A program made the position numbers and the translations under genes. Below are positions 4,934-12,729 of a DNA stretch of 13,742 nt, piece by piece (the stretch's first letter is position 1; each line of letters begins with the position of its first letter). The DNA is from CAIPSZ01 sp038065015. GTDB taxonomy: Bacteria; Patescibacteriota; Patescibacteriia; PEXW01. The stretch spans positions 1 through 13,742 of the forward strand of contig JBBTRU010000048.1 of assembly GCA_038065015.1 (NCBI GenBank), written 5' to 3'. The notes beneath the pieces were generated by a model. The model made no database searches and had not been told where the DNA came from. It worked only from the letters and a program-made list of their open reading frames with translations.

Positions 4934-6727
4934 ATGTCCCCCGCCCTCCGCCGCCAACTGCAAACCCTGCCCGCCAAGCCGGGGGTCTACACCTTCTTCG
5001 ATGTTAAAGGTGATGTGCTGTACGTGGGCAAAGCCACCAGCCTAAGATCCCGAGTATCGTCTTACTTTTCAAAAAGTAACGGTTTGTCCCCGGCGAAAAA
5101 AATAATGGTAAGCAAGATTGTGCGGCTGGAAACAATAGTAACCAGCAGCGAACTAGAGGCCCTGATGTTGGAAACCACGCGGATTAAAAGCTTGCACCCG
5201 CCCTACAACATTGTGATGCGGGATGATAAGAATTTTCTGTTTATTAAAGTTGGGCTTGCGGAACAATACCCCAGCGTGACCACGGTGCGGCGCCTCACCA
5301 AAGACGGCTCGCGTTACTTTGGTCCGTACGTTTCTGCCGGGGCCGTCTACACCACCCTCAAGCTTCTTAAAAAAATATTCCCATATAAAAACTGCAGCAA
5401 CCCACCCACCAAACCCTGCTTCGAATACCATCTCCACCGCTGCCTAGGCCACGGCACCGATGAAACAAGCAAAGAACAGTATCAAAAAATAATCCATGAC
5501 CTCATGCACTTCTTGCGCGGCGACACCAAAGATGTCCGCAAGGAACTGGAAAAACACATGAAGCTCGCCAGCCAGAAGCGCCAATTTGAAAAAGCGGCCG
5601 TGGCGCGCGACCGCGTGTTCGCCATCAACAAGCTCATGCAGCAGCAAAATGCCATCATGCCCGCGGCGGTGAACCTGGACTGTATTGGCTATGCAACTGC
5701 AGGGAGCTTGGCCGCAGTAAATCGGCTATTGATTCGGAATGGGAAAATTTTAGACCGCCAAACTTTTTTGCTGCAACATGTCCTCGACGAAAATCCTAGC
5801 ACTGTGGTGAGTAGCTTTATGGAACAGTTCTACAGCCAGGTAACCGACCCGCCCGAAAAAATTGCCCTGCCGTTTGCGCTTACGCTGTCTCCCGCGTTCT
5901 ATAGCGCGGTGGAAGCCGAGACGTTCATCCCGCAGCGTGGCCGTCTAAAAAAACTCATGAAAGTGAGCGAGCTCAATGCTGCAGAATTTCTGCGCCAACA
6001 AAAAGCCAGCTTTGAAAAAGACGACGTGCGCTTGCTCAAAGGCTTGCGTGAACTTGCCGCGGCACTGAATTTAGAAAACCCTCCGAAGCGCATTGAGGCC
6101 TTTGACGTGGCGAATGTCCAAGGCGAACACGCCACGGGCAGCATGGTGACGTTCGTCAACGGCCGGCCGGAGAAAAAGTGGTATCGCCGGTTCACCATTA
6201 AAACTGTACAAGGCTCCAATGACCCCGCCATGATGGCGGAAATGCTCACCCGCCGCTACGCGCACGCGAAAGACGCCACGCATAGCTGGCCCCTCCCCGA
6301 CCTCATCATACTCGACGGCGGCGCGGGGCAGCTCGGCGTGGTTACACGCGCCTTAGGAAAGATGGAAACTCCAATCGTCGCGCTGGCTAAAGGTGGCCAC
6401 GCCCATGAACCGCAGCAAGGCGACCGCGAACGGATTTTCCGCGTGGGCAAACCCCCGGTGAAGTTACCTAACCCGTCGGATGGTCTCTTTCTCATCGAGC
6501 GCATTCGCGACGAAGCCCACCGCTTTACCATTGCCGGTTACCGCGGCAAGCACCGCAAAGCCAGCATCGGCTCGGCACTCGATGCAATTCCGGGCGTGGG
6601 CTCGACAATGAAAAAGAAACTTTTGAAAGCCTTTGGCTCGGTAACAAAAATCCGCCAGGCGTCGGAGGCAGAATTGGTGAAGGTTGTCGGACCGAAGCTT
6701 ACGGAGAAAATTATTGCTCATCTTTAA
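4934..6727 (+). CDS. uvrC: UvrABC excinuclease subunit C
   Basis: UvrC makes both incisions around a lesion in the UvrB-DNA complex. The 597 residues cover all domains: N-terminal GIY-YIG nuclease (GVY at 17-19, LYVGKA at 29-34, R40 in the LRSRVSSYF motif), a cysteine cluster at 154-174, a UVR/UvrB-contact helix (about 206-236, KRQFEKAAVARDRV), the RNase H-like nuclease with D391 (FDVANVQG), D461 (ILDGGAGQL) and H529 (DEAHRFTI), and a C-terminal tandem helix-hairpin-helix (about 549-597, IPGVGSTMKKKLL...VVGPKLTEKI). In E. coli UvrC the [4Fe-4S]-type cluster cysteines are spaced as here, but the fourth position (174) is Gly, preceded by His173. The gene has no Shine-Dalgarno before ATG 4934; a TATAGT at 4912-4917 would give an almost leaderless message. 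It is divergent from hicBA. Confidence 0.97.
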   Translation: MSPALRRQLQTLPAKPGVYTFFDVKGDVLYVGKATSLRSRVSSYFSKSNGLSPAKKIMVSKIVRLETIVTSSELEALMLETTRIKSLHPPYNIVMRDDKNFLFIKVGLAEQYPSVTTVRRLTKDGSRYFGPYVSAGAVYTTLKLLKKIFPYKNCSNPPTKPCFEYHLHRCLGHGTDETSKEQYQKIIHDLMHFLRGDTKDVRKELEKHMKLASQKRQFEKAAVARDRVFAINKLMQQQNAIMPAAVNLDCIGYATAGSLAAVNRLLIRNGKILDRQTFLLQHVLDENPSTVVSSFMEQFYSQVTDPPEKIALPFALTLSPAFYSAVEAETFIPQRGRLKKLMKVSELNAAEFLRQQKASFEKDDVRLLKGLRELAAALNLENPPKRIEAFDVANVQGEHATGSMVTFVNGRPEKKWYRRFTIKTVQGSNDPAMMAEMLTRRYAHAKDATHSWPLPDLIILDGGAGQLGVVTRALGKMETPIVALAKGGHAHEPQQGDRERIFRVGKPPVKLPNPSDGLFLIERIRDEAHRFTIAGYRGKHRKASIGSALDAIPGVGSTMKKKLLKAFGSVTKIRQASEAELVKVVGPKLTEKIIAHL

Positions 6728-6736
6728 CCTGTCTAT

Positions 6737-6844
6737 CCCCTCTCTCGGCCTTCGGCCACTCTCCCCCCAAGGTGGGAGAGCGATGAGAAGTAGCTATCTT
6801 CAATATTTCCCTCCCCGCATGCGGGGAGGGACCAAGGGAGAGGC
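6737..6844. repeat. Palindromic intergenic repeat cluster after uvrC
   Basis: Three inverted repeats follow the uvrC stop: GGCC-TTC-GGCC, CTCTCCC...TGGGAGAG (6761-6782), and a perfect 22-bp palindrome CCCTCCCCGC/GCGGGGAGGG near 6810-6831. The flanks carry matching CCTCTCTC and GGGAGAGG words, which suggests one composite palindromic element of about 110 bp. No U-tract follows, so terminator function is uncertain. Confidence 0.55.
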
Positions 6845-6855
6845 GAAATATACCT

Positions 6856-6996
6856 ATGACCGATACCGAACGAAAACTTGAACTCAAAGTAAAGCGCCGC
6901 GAAAAAAAGCAGAAACCCAAAATGGCCGTTCAAGGCAAACGGGTGTTTCAGATTGTGGCCTTACATGCCAAGCGAAGGAAGCGTGCTACTTCGTGA
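6856..6996 (+). CDS. Small highly basic protein, 46 aa
   Basis: ATG 6856 to TGA 6996 encodes 46 residues, of which about 40 percent are Lys or Arg (start MTDTERKLELKVKRREKKQK; end HAKRRKRATS). There is no signal peptide. The middle KMAVQGKRVFQIVALHAKR could form a strand and a helix. The composition suggests nucleic-acid or ribosome binding, but I do not recognise the family. A GGGAGAGG run lies about 17 nt upstream, too far for a good ribosome site. Its end overlaps the end of the convergent gene by 11 bp. The coding call is moderate and rests on composition and the intact frame. Confidence 0.5.
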   Translation: MTDTERKLELKVKRREKKQKPKMAVQGKRVFQIVALHAKRRKRATS

Positions 6997-8236
6997 AGGC
7001 GAAGGTGGAGAGAATCTGATTCACGTTTACAAACGAAGCATTAGTACCAGTTACTAGCAAAAAATCTCCTCTGGTCCAAATAACAGGAATTTTATTTAAA
7101 GAAATCAAACTTCTGACGGTACACACAGAACAAGTGCCTGGGCCGGTAAATGTGTATATTGACTCGTTTGCCTGCGCATTGCCGACTGACCTTCCCTTTT
7201 TTACCGAAGTCCACTCTCCGTCTTGAAAAAGCGTACAACCAGGACCACGTTTATCTGGGCAAACTTGAAATTTTTCACCAGTGACTGAATTTTCCACTGC
7301 AATACTGTCTCCCCCTTGAGCCAAACCTTCATCAGCTGTTGGATCAAAAATTGATTTCAATAACGACCAGTTGCTCGGATATCGAAAACTAAAACTATAC
7401 TGTGTATTCGTATACGTCTTCCACCCCGCCGTCTCGTCGAGGAAGGTGAAGGTGGAGAGGATGGTAGCTGCAAGCACCTTTTGATCAGCGTTCTTGTCAG
7501 GCAAATACAAACCATATGTAAGCCCACCTTTGGTTAGATAAACCACGGTCCAATTCCCATACGCGCCTTGGTACACTTCTTTCACACCAGCAACACCGCC
7601 GACATTAATAGCTGTACTTGAAAGCTTCTTTGTATTTGGATCTTTTGCATTTGCTACGGCACTCGCGTCTTTATATGTAACCCGGAAATAATATAGTGTA
7701 TCGGTGGGCATCCATTCCGTTCCATCTGGAATAAGTTTTTTGTAGTCTGCCTTGCTCCAAAATGTTGTTACTTCGCCGACGGGATTCTCCGCGCCGGTCT
7801 CACTATCAATGACTTGCGTAACCCAATCACTCGGATACTTCACGGAATAACCCTGGGTTGCGTTCGTATATGTCTTCCACCCGGCAGTTGGGTCGACCGC
7901 GGTGTTTGTATTTGCGTTAGTTGACGCATTCACATTTACACTTGTGTTCGTATTCGCTGCTGGCACAATAGGCCCGCAGAGCGAGCGGCAGGTGCAGGAG
8001 CCCGTCCCGCCAATGGTGGTGGTGCCGCAAATGGGCTGGAAGCACGCGTCGGCTCCACAATAGGAAGAGCAGTCCGCATCAATGGTGCAGGCCAGGTTGA
8101 GCGCAGCGTTCGTGTTCGTTGCGGCAGGTGCGGCAGGTTTACGCTGGATAAGCACAACCCCAGTAACCGCCACAGCAATGATGCCGAGGGAGATAACCAC
8201 GCCGAGGATGACTGCAATGCCGCGGGGATGCTGCAT
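6986..8236 (-). CDS. Membrane-anchored protein with 8-Cys module and two PsbP-like domains
   Basis: A 416-aa protein read from ATG 8236; a longer start at 8281 exists but puts extra residues before the membrane segment. Order: N-terminal transmembrane anchor (about 6-31), an Asn/Thr/Ala linker, a Cys-rich module with eight cysteines (50, 56, 60, 65, 70, 81, 83, 87), a second NTN-rich linker, then two related domains. These begin TAGWKTYTNATQGYSVKYPSDW (about 117) and TAGWKTYTNTQYSFSFRYPSNW (about 270). The GWKTY...YS...YPS.W opening is typical of PsbP-like domains, which in bacteria occur in extracytoplasmic proteins of unknown role. The protein is probably exposed on the cell surface by one N-terminal anchor. 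The eight Cys could form four disulfides. A minus-strand TACAAT at 8292-8287 could be its -10, overlapping the secG start region. The function is unknown. Confidence 0.85.
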   Translation of the reverse strand: MQHPRGIAVILGVVISLGIIAVAVTGVVLIQRKPAAPAATNTNAALNLACTIDADCSSYCGADACFQPICGTTTIGGTGSCTCRSLCGPIVPAANTNTSVNVNASTNANTNTAVDPTAGWKTYTNATQGYSVKYPSDWVTQVIDSETGAENPVGEVTTFWSKADYKKLIPDGTEWMPTDTLYYFRVTYKDASAVANAKDPNTKKLSSTAINVGGVAGVKEVYQGAYGNWTVVYLTKGGLTYGLYLPDKNADQKVLAATILSTFTFLDETAGWKTYTNTQYSFSFRYPSNWSLLKSIFDPTADEGLAQGGDSIAVENSVTGEKFQVCPDKRGPGCTLFQDGEWTSVKKGRSVGNAQANESIYTFTGPGTCSVCTVRSLISLNKIPVIWTRGDFLLVTGTNASFVNVNQILSTFAFTK

Positions 8237-8267
8237 ATAGCAGTAGTATGGCACGCAAGAACGACAG

Positions 8268-8296
8268 TTGACAAATGCCAATGAACATTGTAGGCT
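8268..8296 (+). promoter_or_regulatory. Possible secG promoter
   Basis: A perfect TTGACA (8268-8273), a 17-nt spacer and a weak -10 TAGGCT (8291-8296). If used, transcription starts near 8303 and favours the internal secG ATG at 8308 as an almost leaderless start. Confidence 0.4.
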
Positions 8297-8544
8297 GCAC
8301 CCTACGTATGAACTGGGACCTTACCCTTAGCATCACCCAAATTTCCACCGTCGTGCTTATGACCGTGGCCATCTTGCTGCAAGCCAAAGGCGCGGGCCTG
8401 GGCGCGGTGTTTGGCGGCGAAGGCAACGTGTACCGTACCAAGCGCGGCGCGGAGAAAGTCCTCTTCATTGCCACCATCGTACTCGGCATTATCTTCGCCG
8501 GCGCCACATTCGCTTCACTCTTGCTCCGCAACAGCACCACGTAA
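8275..8544 (+). CDS. secG: Preprotein translocase subunit SecG
   Basis: SecG is the small SecYEG translocon subunit that stimulates SecA-driven export. The product has two membrane segments (about residues 16-36 and 64-85) joined by the family loop LLQAKGAGLGAVFGGEG, followed by YRTKRGAEKVLF. The length of 89 aa (78 from the alternative start) is normal. In-frame ATGs occur at 8275, 8281 and 8308. The third matches the usual short SecG N-terminus and the possible promoter, while the open frame begins at 8275. No start has a Shine-Dalgarno. It is followed after 6 bp by the solute-binding protein gene, so the two probably form an operon. Confidence 0.92.
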   Translation: MPMNIVGCTLRMNWDLTLSITQISTVVLMTVAILLQAKGAGLGAVFGGEGNVYRTKRGAEKVLFIATIVLGIIFAGATFASLLLRNSTT

Positions 8545-8550
8545 GGTTTT

Positions 8551-10359
8551 GTGCGTAACCCCCTAGCCCCGCTCGCCAGCCGCGCACGGCAACTCGTTGC
8601 CCGTTTTCGCCGTCCGCAATCAGCACCCGCGGTGCCCCTGGCGCACGACCAGGCCATGGTGCAGAATCTCAACGAATCGCGCTGGCCCAGCTGGAGCCAG
8701 TTCTCCTACATCTTCCGCTACGTGGGCAAACGGGAAGGCTGGGTGTTCCGCCTCGGAATTATCTTCCTCTTCCTCTCGGCGGCGCTCCTGGTTGGTCGCT
8801 ACATTGGCCGGCACTGGATTGCCCAGCCGGCCGTGGGTGGCAACTTTACCGAAGCCATTGTCGGGACGCCGAGATTTATCAACCCGGTCCTCGCATCCAG
8901 CGATGTCGACCTGGCCATAACTCCCCTGCTCTACAGCGGCTTGCTGCGCCAACTTCCTGACGGCACGTTCGTCAACGACCTGGCGGAGAAACTGGAGCTG
9001 AGCAGCGATGGGAAGGTATACACGGCCACGCTCACCCAAGGCCGCACCTGGCACGACGGTGAAAAAATAACCGCCGACGACGTGAGCTTTACCATTGAAA
9101 CTATCCAAAACCCGAACGTGGCCAGCGTGCACTACGCGCACTTCCGCGACGTCAAGGTGGAAGTCAAAGATGAGCGGACCCTGACCCTGACCTTGGAAAA
9201 GGCCGACCCGGCTTTCCGCCGGCTGCTCACGCTCGGCATTATTCCGGCGCACATCTGGGCCGAAATCCCGCCCGCGTCCATGAGCACTACCGACTACAAC
9301 CTCAAGCCTATTGGCAACGGCCCTTTCAAGTTCAAAGAGGTCCGCAAGAAAGAGCGCTCGGGCGATGTGACCAGCATCATGCTGGAACGGAACCCCGCCG
9401 CGGCCACCCCGGCACTCCTGCAGGATCTGCGCATCCGCTTCGTTGACGATGGGCAGGCGGCCCTGGATAGTTTAGGCGGCCAAGCCGACGGTACGCGCCT
9501 GGTGAGCAATGACCTGTACGGCAAAGCCGAAAAACTTCGCGGCGCCGAAGTGGACTACGTGCCCATGCCGCAATCGGTGGCGGCATTCTTCAACACCAAA
9601 CGAAGCTTGTTCGGAAACTCTGACGTACGTTTGGCCCTCCGGGATGCGATAGACCCGGAAAACGTACGCAGTGCTGCCCGTCCATCCGCGCGGACTATTA
9701 ACAGCCCAGTGCTGCGAGACATGCCGGGTTGGAGCGAACTCCCCGATCGCCACGCCGACCTGGCTGGCGCCCGCCAGCGCCTGGAAAAAGCGGGCTGGAA
9801 AAAGGAGGGGGACGTGTACGTAAAAGGGAAGGTGAAACTGGAATTTACGCTCACCGTCCCAGACGTCAAAGAGTATGTTGATGCCGCAAATGTAATCGTT
9901 GGGGCGTGGAAAGAGCTCGGGGCGGTCGTCACGGTACATGCCGTAGACCCCAGCGCACTGAACAAAGAGGTTATTAAAGATCGCACATTTGATGTGCTCC
10001 TCTACGCTGATCGGTACGACGCCACGCTCGACCTCTACCCCTTCTGGCACTCCACGCAAAGTTACGACCCCGGGCTCAACCTGACGAGCTTCTACAGTAA
10101 AGAGCTCGACGCTGCACTCGATAAAGCCCGCACGGCAAACGTCAACGAAGCGGATAGGGCGGCGGCGTACGCCAAAGTGCAGCAGATTATGGTCCAGGAG
10201 GCGCCGGCGATTTTCCTCTACCAACCAGCGGCGGCAATCGTGCATACCAAAACCCTGCACGTCACGAATGCGCCAACCCTGCTCACGGCAAGCAATCGCT
10301 TCCTCGATGTTGCCAACTGGTACGTAAATACGGACCACGTGTGGCGCTGGAGCCCCTAA
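8551..10359 (+). CDS. Family 5 extracellular solute-binding protein, membrane-anchored
   Basis: A 602-aa protein of the SBP_bac_5 (DppA/OppA) fold, which binds peptides or similar ligands for ABC import. GTG 8551 lies after TAAGG, with AAGG 4 nt upstream, directly behind secG. About 64 cytoplasmic residues precede one transmembrane helix (about 65-85, VFRLGIIFLFLSAALLVG). There is no lipobox, so the helix anchors the domain outside the cell. Family landmarks: EAIVGTPRFINPVLA (about 101), LLYSGLLRQLPDGTFVNDLAE, the signature-type stretch YTATLTQGRTWHDGEKITADDVSFT, IGNGPFKFKE, and the C-terminal YAKVQQIMVQEAPAIFLYQP. No permease or ATPase gene follows in this window. Its transport partner is therefore unknown, and a non-transport role is possible. 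Confidence 0.9.
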   Translation: MRNPLAPLASRARQLVARFRRPQSAPAVPLAHDQAMVQNLNESRWPSWSQFSYIFRYVGKREGWVFRLGIIFLFLSAALLVGRYIGRHWIAQPAVGGNFTEAIVGTPRFINPVLASSDVDLAITPLLYSGLLRQLPDGTFVNDLAEKLELSSDGKVYTATLTQGRTWHDGEKITADDVSFTIETIQNPNVASVHYAHFRDVKVEVKDERTLTLTLEKADPAFRRLLTLGIIPAHIWAEIPPASMSTTDYNLKPIGNGPFKFKEVRKKERSGDVTSIMLERNPAAATPALLQDLRIRFVDDGQAALDSLGGQADGTRLVSNDLYGKAEKLRGAEVDYVPMPQSVAAFFNTKRSLFGNSDVRLALRDAIDPENVRSAARPSARTINSPVLRDMPGWSELPDRHADLAGARQRLEKAGWKKEGDVYVKGKVKLEFTLTVPDVKEYVDAANVIVGAWKELGAVVTVHAVDPSALNKEVIKDRTFDVLLYADRYDATLDLYPFWHSTQSYDPGLNLTSFYSKELDAALDKARTANVNEADRAAAYAKVQQIMVQEAPAIFLYQPAAAIVHTKTLHVTNAPTLLTASNRFLDVANWYVNTDHVWRWSP

Positions 10360-10397
10360 GGGCAAAGTGGTCAATGGATAAACTCTGCTAGGGGCGA

Positions 10398-10436
10398 CAC
10401 CCCGCCGATGCTGTGCATGAAGTGCCTGGCGGGGTG
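10398..10436. repeat. Inverted repeat before tRNA-Leu
   Basis: CACCCCGCC (10398-10406) and GGCGGGGTG (10428-10436) form a perfect 9-bp stem with a 21-nt loop. No U-tract follows. It lies 38 bp after the solute-binding gene and may slow or end that transcript. Confidence 0.45.
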
Positions 10437-10501
10437 GAACCCATAGCGTGTCAGGAGGGAGACCACGATACTACGTAATAAGGTAAACTTTAAGAAGATA
10501 A

Positions 10502-10588
10502 GCCGCGGTGGTGAAATTGGTATACACGCACGGTTCAGAGCCGTGTGGGAGCAATCCCATGGGAGTTCAAGTCTCCCCCGCGGCACCA
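10502..10588 (+). tRNA. tRNA-Leu (anticodon CAG), CCA encoded
   Basis: The 87-nt cloverleaf is complete: acceptor stem GCCGCGG/CCGCGGC, D-arm GTG...CAC, anticodon arm CACGG-TTCAGAG-CCGTG with anticodon CAG, a long variable arm (TGGGA-GCAA-TCCCA) as expected of class II tRNAs, T-arm GGGAG-TTCAAGT-CTCCC, discriminator A and an encoded CCA. It reads CUG, a codon common in these genes. An 8-bp inverted repeat CATGAACC/GGTTCATG (10587-10616) starts at the CCA end and could be a processing or termination element. Confidence 0.97.
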
Positions 10589-10746
10589 TGAACCACTCAC
10601 TTCGTTCGGGTTCATGGCGAGCCATAACGTATAGCTACGTACTCGCCAGAAACCTAAATCAAGCGCGTGGTTCAGGGCAGCCCATAAGCCAAAAAAAATC
10701 AATAAAATATAAAACCTTTTCTGTTTCTCATTTAACTACTTTTCTC

Positions 10747-12489
10747 ATGTCAAAGCATCGCAAACCCCGCCCGGTAACCACCCGGAGCTTCAGCAAGCCC
10801 GAACCCGGCCTCAACCTGCCGCCCAAAGATAGTCTGCGGATTATCCCCATTGGCGGCAACGAAGAAGTTGGTCGCAACTGCACCATCTTCGAGTACGGCA
10901 ACGATATCATCATCCTGGATATGGGCGTCCAGTTCCCAGAAGAAGATATGCCGGGCGTGGACTACATCATCCCCAACCTCTCGTACCTCCGCGGCAAAGA
11001 AAACCGCATCCGCGGCGTGGTCTTTAGCCACGGCCACTTAGACCACATTGGCGCGTCGGCAATCCTGCTGGAGCAACTTGGCTACCCGCAAATCGTCGGC
11101 CGGCCGCTGACCTTGGCCATGATCAAACACCGGGTGGACGACTTTCAAAAAGGCGCGGCCAAACGCCTGAAGACCATCGTTATTAAAAACGTGCATGACC
11201 GCATCTCGCTTGGCGGCTTTAAAATTGGCTTCTTCCCCGTCGACCACTCCATCATGGATGCGGTGGGCGTGATTATTCACACCCCGCACGGCACGGTGGT
11301 ACACCCCGGCGACTGGACGTACGAGAAAGATCCGGTGGGCCGAAAAATTATCGAGTACACGCACTTGGCCAACCTGCCCAAGCCAACCATTCTCATGCTG
11401 GAATCGCTCGGTTCCATGAGCAGCAAAGAACGGGTACCCGAACGCGTGATGTACGCCAACCTCGAGAAGCTCATTACCGAAGCGCCGGGTCGGCTGATCA
11501 TTGGCACATTCTCTAGCCAGTTAGAGCGCATAAAGCACGTCTTAGAATTTGCCGAAAAAATCGGGAAGAAAGTTTCGCTGGATGGCTTTAGCATGAAGAA
11601 CAACGTCGAGATAGCCAAAGTGCTGGGCTACATTGCAGTGAAGAAAGAAACTATTGTCCCGGTAGAAAAAATTCACGACTACCCCGACCGGCGCGTCATC
11701 GTGCTGTGCACCGGCGCGCAGGGCGAGAGCAATGCCGTGCTCTCCCGTATTATGAACGGCGACCACCGCAGCATAAAAATTCGGAAGACCGATACTATCG
11801 TCTTCTCCTCTTCGGTTATCCCGGGCAACGAGCGGACAATCCAACGCTTGAAAGACAGCTTGTACCGGCTTACGGATAACGTCATTCACAGCGACATCAT
11901 GGACGTGCATTCCAGCGGCCACAGCACGGCCGAAGATATGCGCGCCGTCATCCGCCAGATCAAACCCACGTACTTCCTGCCGGTCTACGCCAACCACTAC
12001 TTCCTCAAAGAAGCGCAGAAGCTGGCGGTACGCGATGGCTTTCCCAAAGACAAAACCTTTATCCTGGATAACGGCAACGTGATGGAATTCGTGCAAGGCA
12101 AACCCAAGCTGCTCCCGGGGAAAGTGAAAACCGATTACGTCTTCGTGGACGGCCTGGGCGTGGGCGATGTTTCCAACGTCGTGCTGCGAGACCGGCAGAC
12201 CATGGCTAACGAAGGCATGGTGGTGGTCATTGTGAGTGTAGACCGCCGGACGGGCCGGTTGGTAAATGAGCCGAATATTATTACCCACGGCTTTGTATAC
12301 GCCAAGACGAACACGCGCTTGATCGAAGAAACCAAGAAAAAAGTTCAAGCCCTGCTCAAGGATACGGACAAGCGCACCGGCCCAAACGAAGGGTATCTGG
12401 CCAACCGCATCCGCGATGGCCTCGGCACGTTCCTCTTCCAGAAAACCGAGCGCCGACCCATGATTATTCCGGTGATACTGGACGTGTAG
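10747..12489 (+). CDS. rnj: Ribonuclease J (metallo-beta-lactamase/beta-CASP family)
   Basis: RNase J is a 5'-3' exonuclease and endonuclease that matures and degrades RNA. The 580-aa protein starts at ATG 10747; the frame is open further upstream but runs into tRNA-Leu, so those residues are not coding. Motifs: IPIGGNEEVGRNC (33-45), the zinc-binding motif SHGHLDH with H95, H97, D99 and H100, D166-H167, HPGD at 186-189, the beta-CASP segments GTFSSQLERI and CTGAQGESNAVLSRI, SSGHSTAEDM, and PTYFLPVYANHYFLKEA. The family normally reads VHGE...in this last motif, and here it is VYANHYF. The length fits RNase J (about 555-600). No Shine-Dalgarno precedes the ATG. An A/T-rich stretch with TATAAA at 10708-10713 may be the promoter. 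It is followed by a palindromic repeat and a terminator. Confidence 0.95.
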   Translation: MSKHRKPRPVTTRSFSKPEPGLNLPPKDSLRIIPIGGNEEVGRNCTIFEYGNDIIILDMGVQFPEEDMPGVDYIIPNLSYLRGKENRIRGVVFSHGHLDHIGASAILLEQLGYPQIVGRPLTLAMIKHRVDDFQKGAAKRLKTIVIKNVHDRISLGGFKIGFFPVDHSIMDAVGVIIHTPHGTVVHPGDWTYEKDPVGRKIIEYTHLANLPKPTILMLESLGSMSSKERVPERVMYANLEKLITEAPGRLIIGTFSSQLERIKHVLEFAEKIGKKVSLDGFSMKNNVEIAKVLGYIAVKKETIVPVEKIHDYPDRRVIVLCTGAQGESNAVLSRIMNGDHRSIKIRKTDTIVFSSSVIPGNERTIQRLKDSLYRLTDNVIHSDIMDVHSSGHSTAEDMRAVIRQIKPTYFLPVYANHYFLKEAQKLAVRDGFPKDKTFILDNGNVMEFVQGKPKLLPGKVKTDYVFVDGLGVGDVSNVVLRDRQTMANEGMVVVIVSVDRRTGRLVNEPNIITHGFVYAKTNTRLIEETKKKVQALLKDTDKRTGPNEGYLANRIRDGLGTFLFQKTERRPMIIPVILDV

Positions 12490-12490
12490 T

Positions 12491-12592
12491 ATTGTCATTG
12501 CGAGTCCCGCCTTGGCGGGACGAAGCAATCTCCCAGAATGCATCGAGATTGCTTCGTCGTCCCGCACGTGCGGGACTCCTCGCAATGACAGA
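12491..12592. repeat. MITE-like long inverted repeat with nested hairpins
   Basis: The outer arms are inverted copies: TTGTCATTGCGAG...GCAATCTC on the left and GAGATTGC...CTCGCAATGACA on the right. Each arm holds its own GC hairpin (GTCCCGCC-TT-GGCGGGAC left; GTCCCGCAC/GTGCGGGAC right). This GTCATTGCGAG...CTCGCAATGAC pattern is a familiar kind of dispersed non-coding palindrome in bacterial genomes. It starts 2 bp after the rnj stop and has no coding capacity. Confidence 0.75.
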
Positions 12593-12599
12593 TGGAGAG

Positions 12600-12627
12600 C
12601 CCCGCCCCACCAGGGCGGGGGTTTTGG
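12600..12627 (+). terminator. Intrinsic terminator after RNase J
   Basis: Stem CCCCGCCC/GGGCGGGG with a 5-nt loop, followed by GTTTTGG. It closes the rnj transcript beyond the palindromic repeat. The rest of the gap to 12784 holds one further hairpin and no gene I can support. Confidence 0.75.
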
Positions 12628-12729
12628 TATCTCCTAGTTTCTCTGTATACTTAGCGGCGTACTCACTCAGGCTCAGCTTGTCGGCTATTGCATGAGTAAC
12701 CCAAAACAATTCTACGATTTGCTCACAAA

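Noticed and set aside
10371..10625. 84-codon open frame on the minus strand across tRNA-Leu
   Set aside because: It is antisense to the tRNA and its hairpins; frames of this kind (GRLELPWDCSH...) are well-known false genes opposite tRNAs.
10543..10746. 68-residue N-terminal extension of RNase J
   Set aside because: It would begin inside tRNA-Leu. The ATG at 10747 gives the normal family length.
11542..12585. 347-codon minus-strand frame over RNase J
   Set aside because: It is a shadow of the GC-rich rnj gene and extends into the palindromic repeat; its translation has no recognisable motif.
12464..12709. 81-codon minus-strand frame after rnj
   Set aside because: Most of it is the inverted-repeat element and the rnj terminator. 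The first 35 residues look protein-like, but nothing supports a gene.
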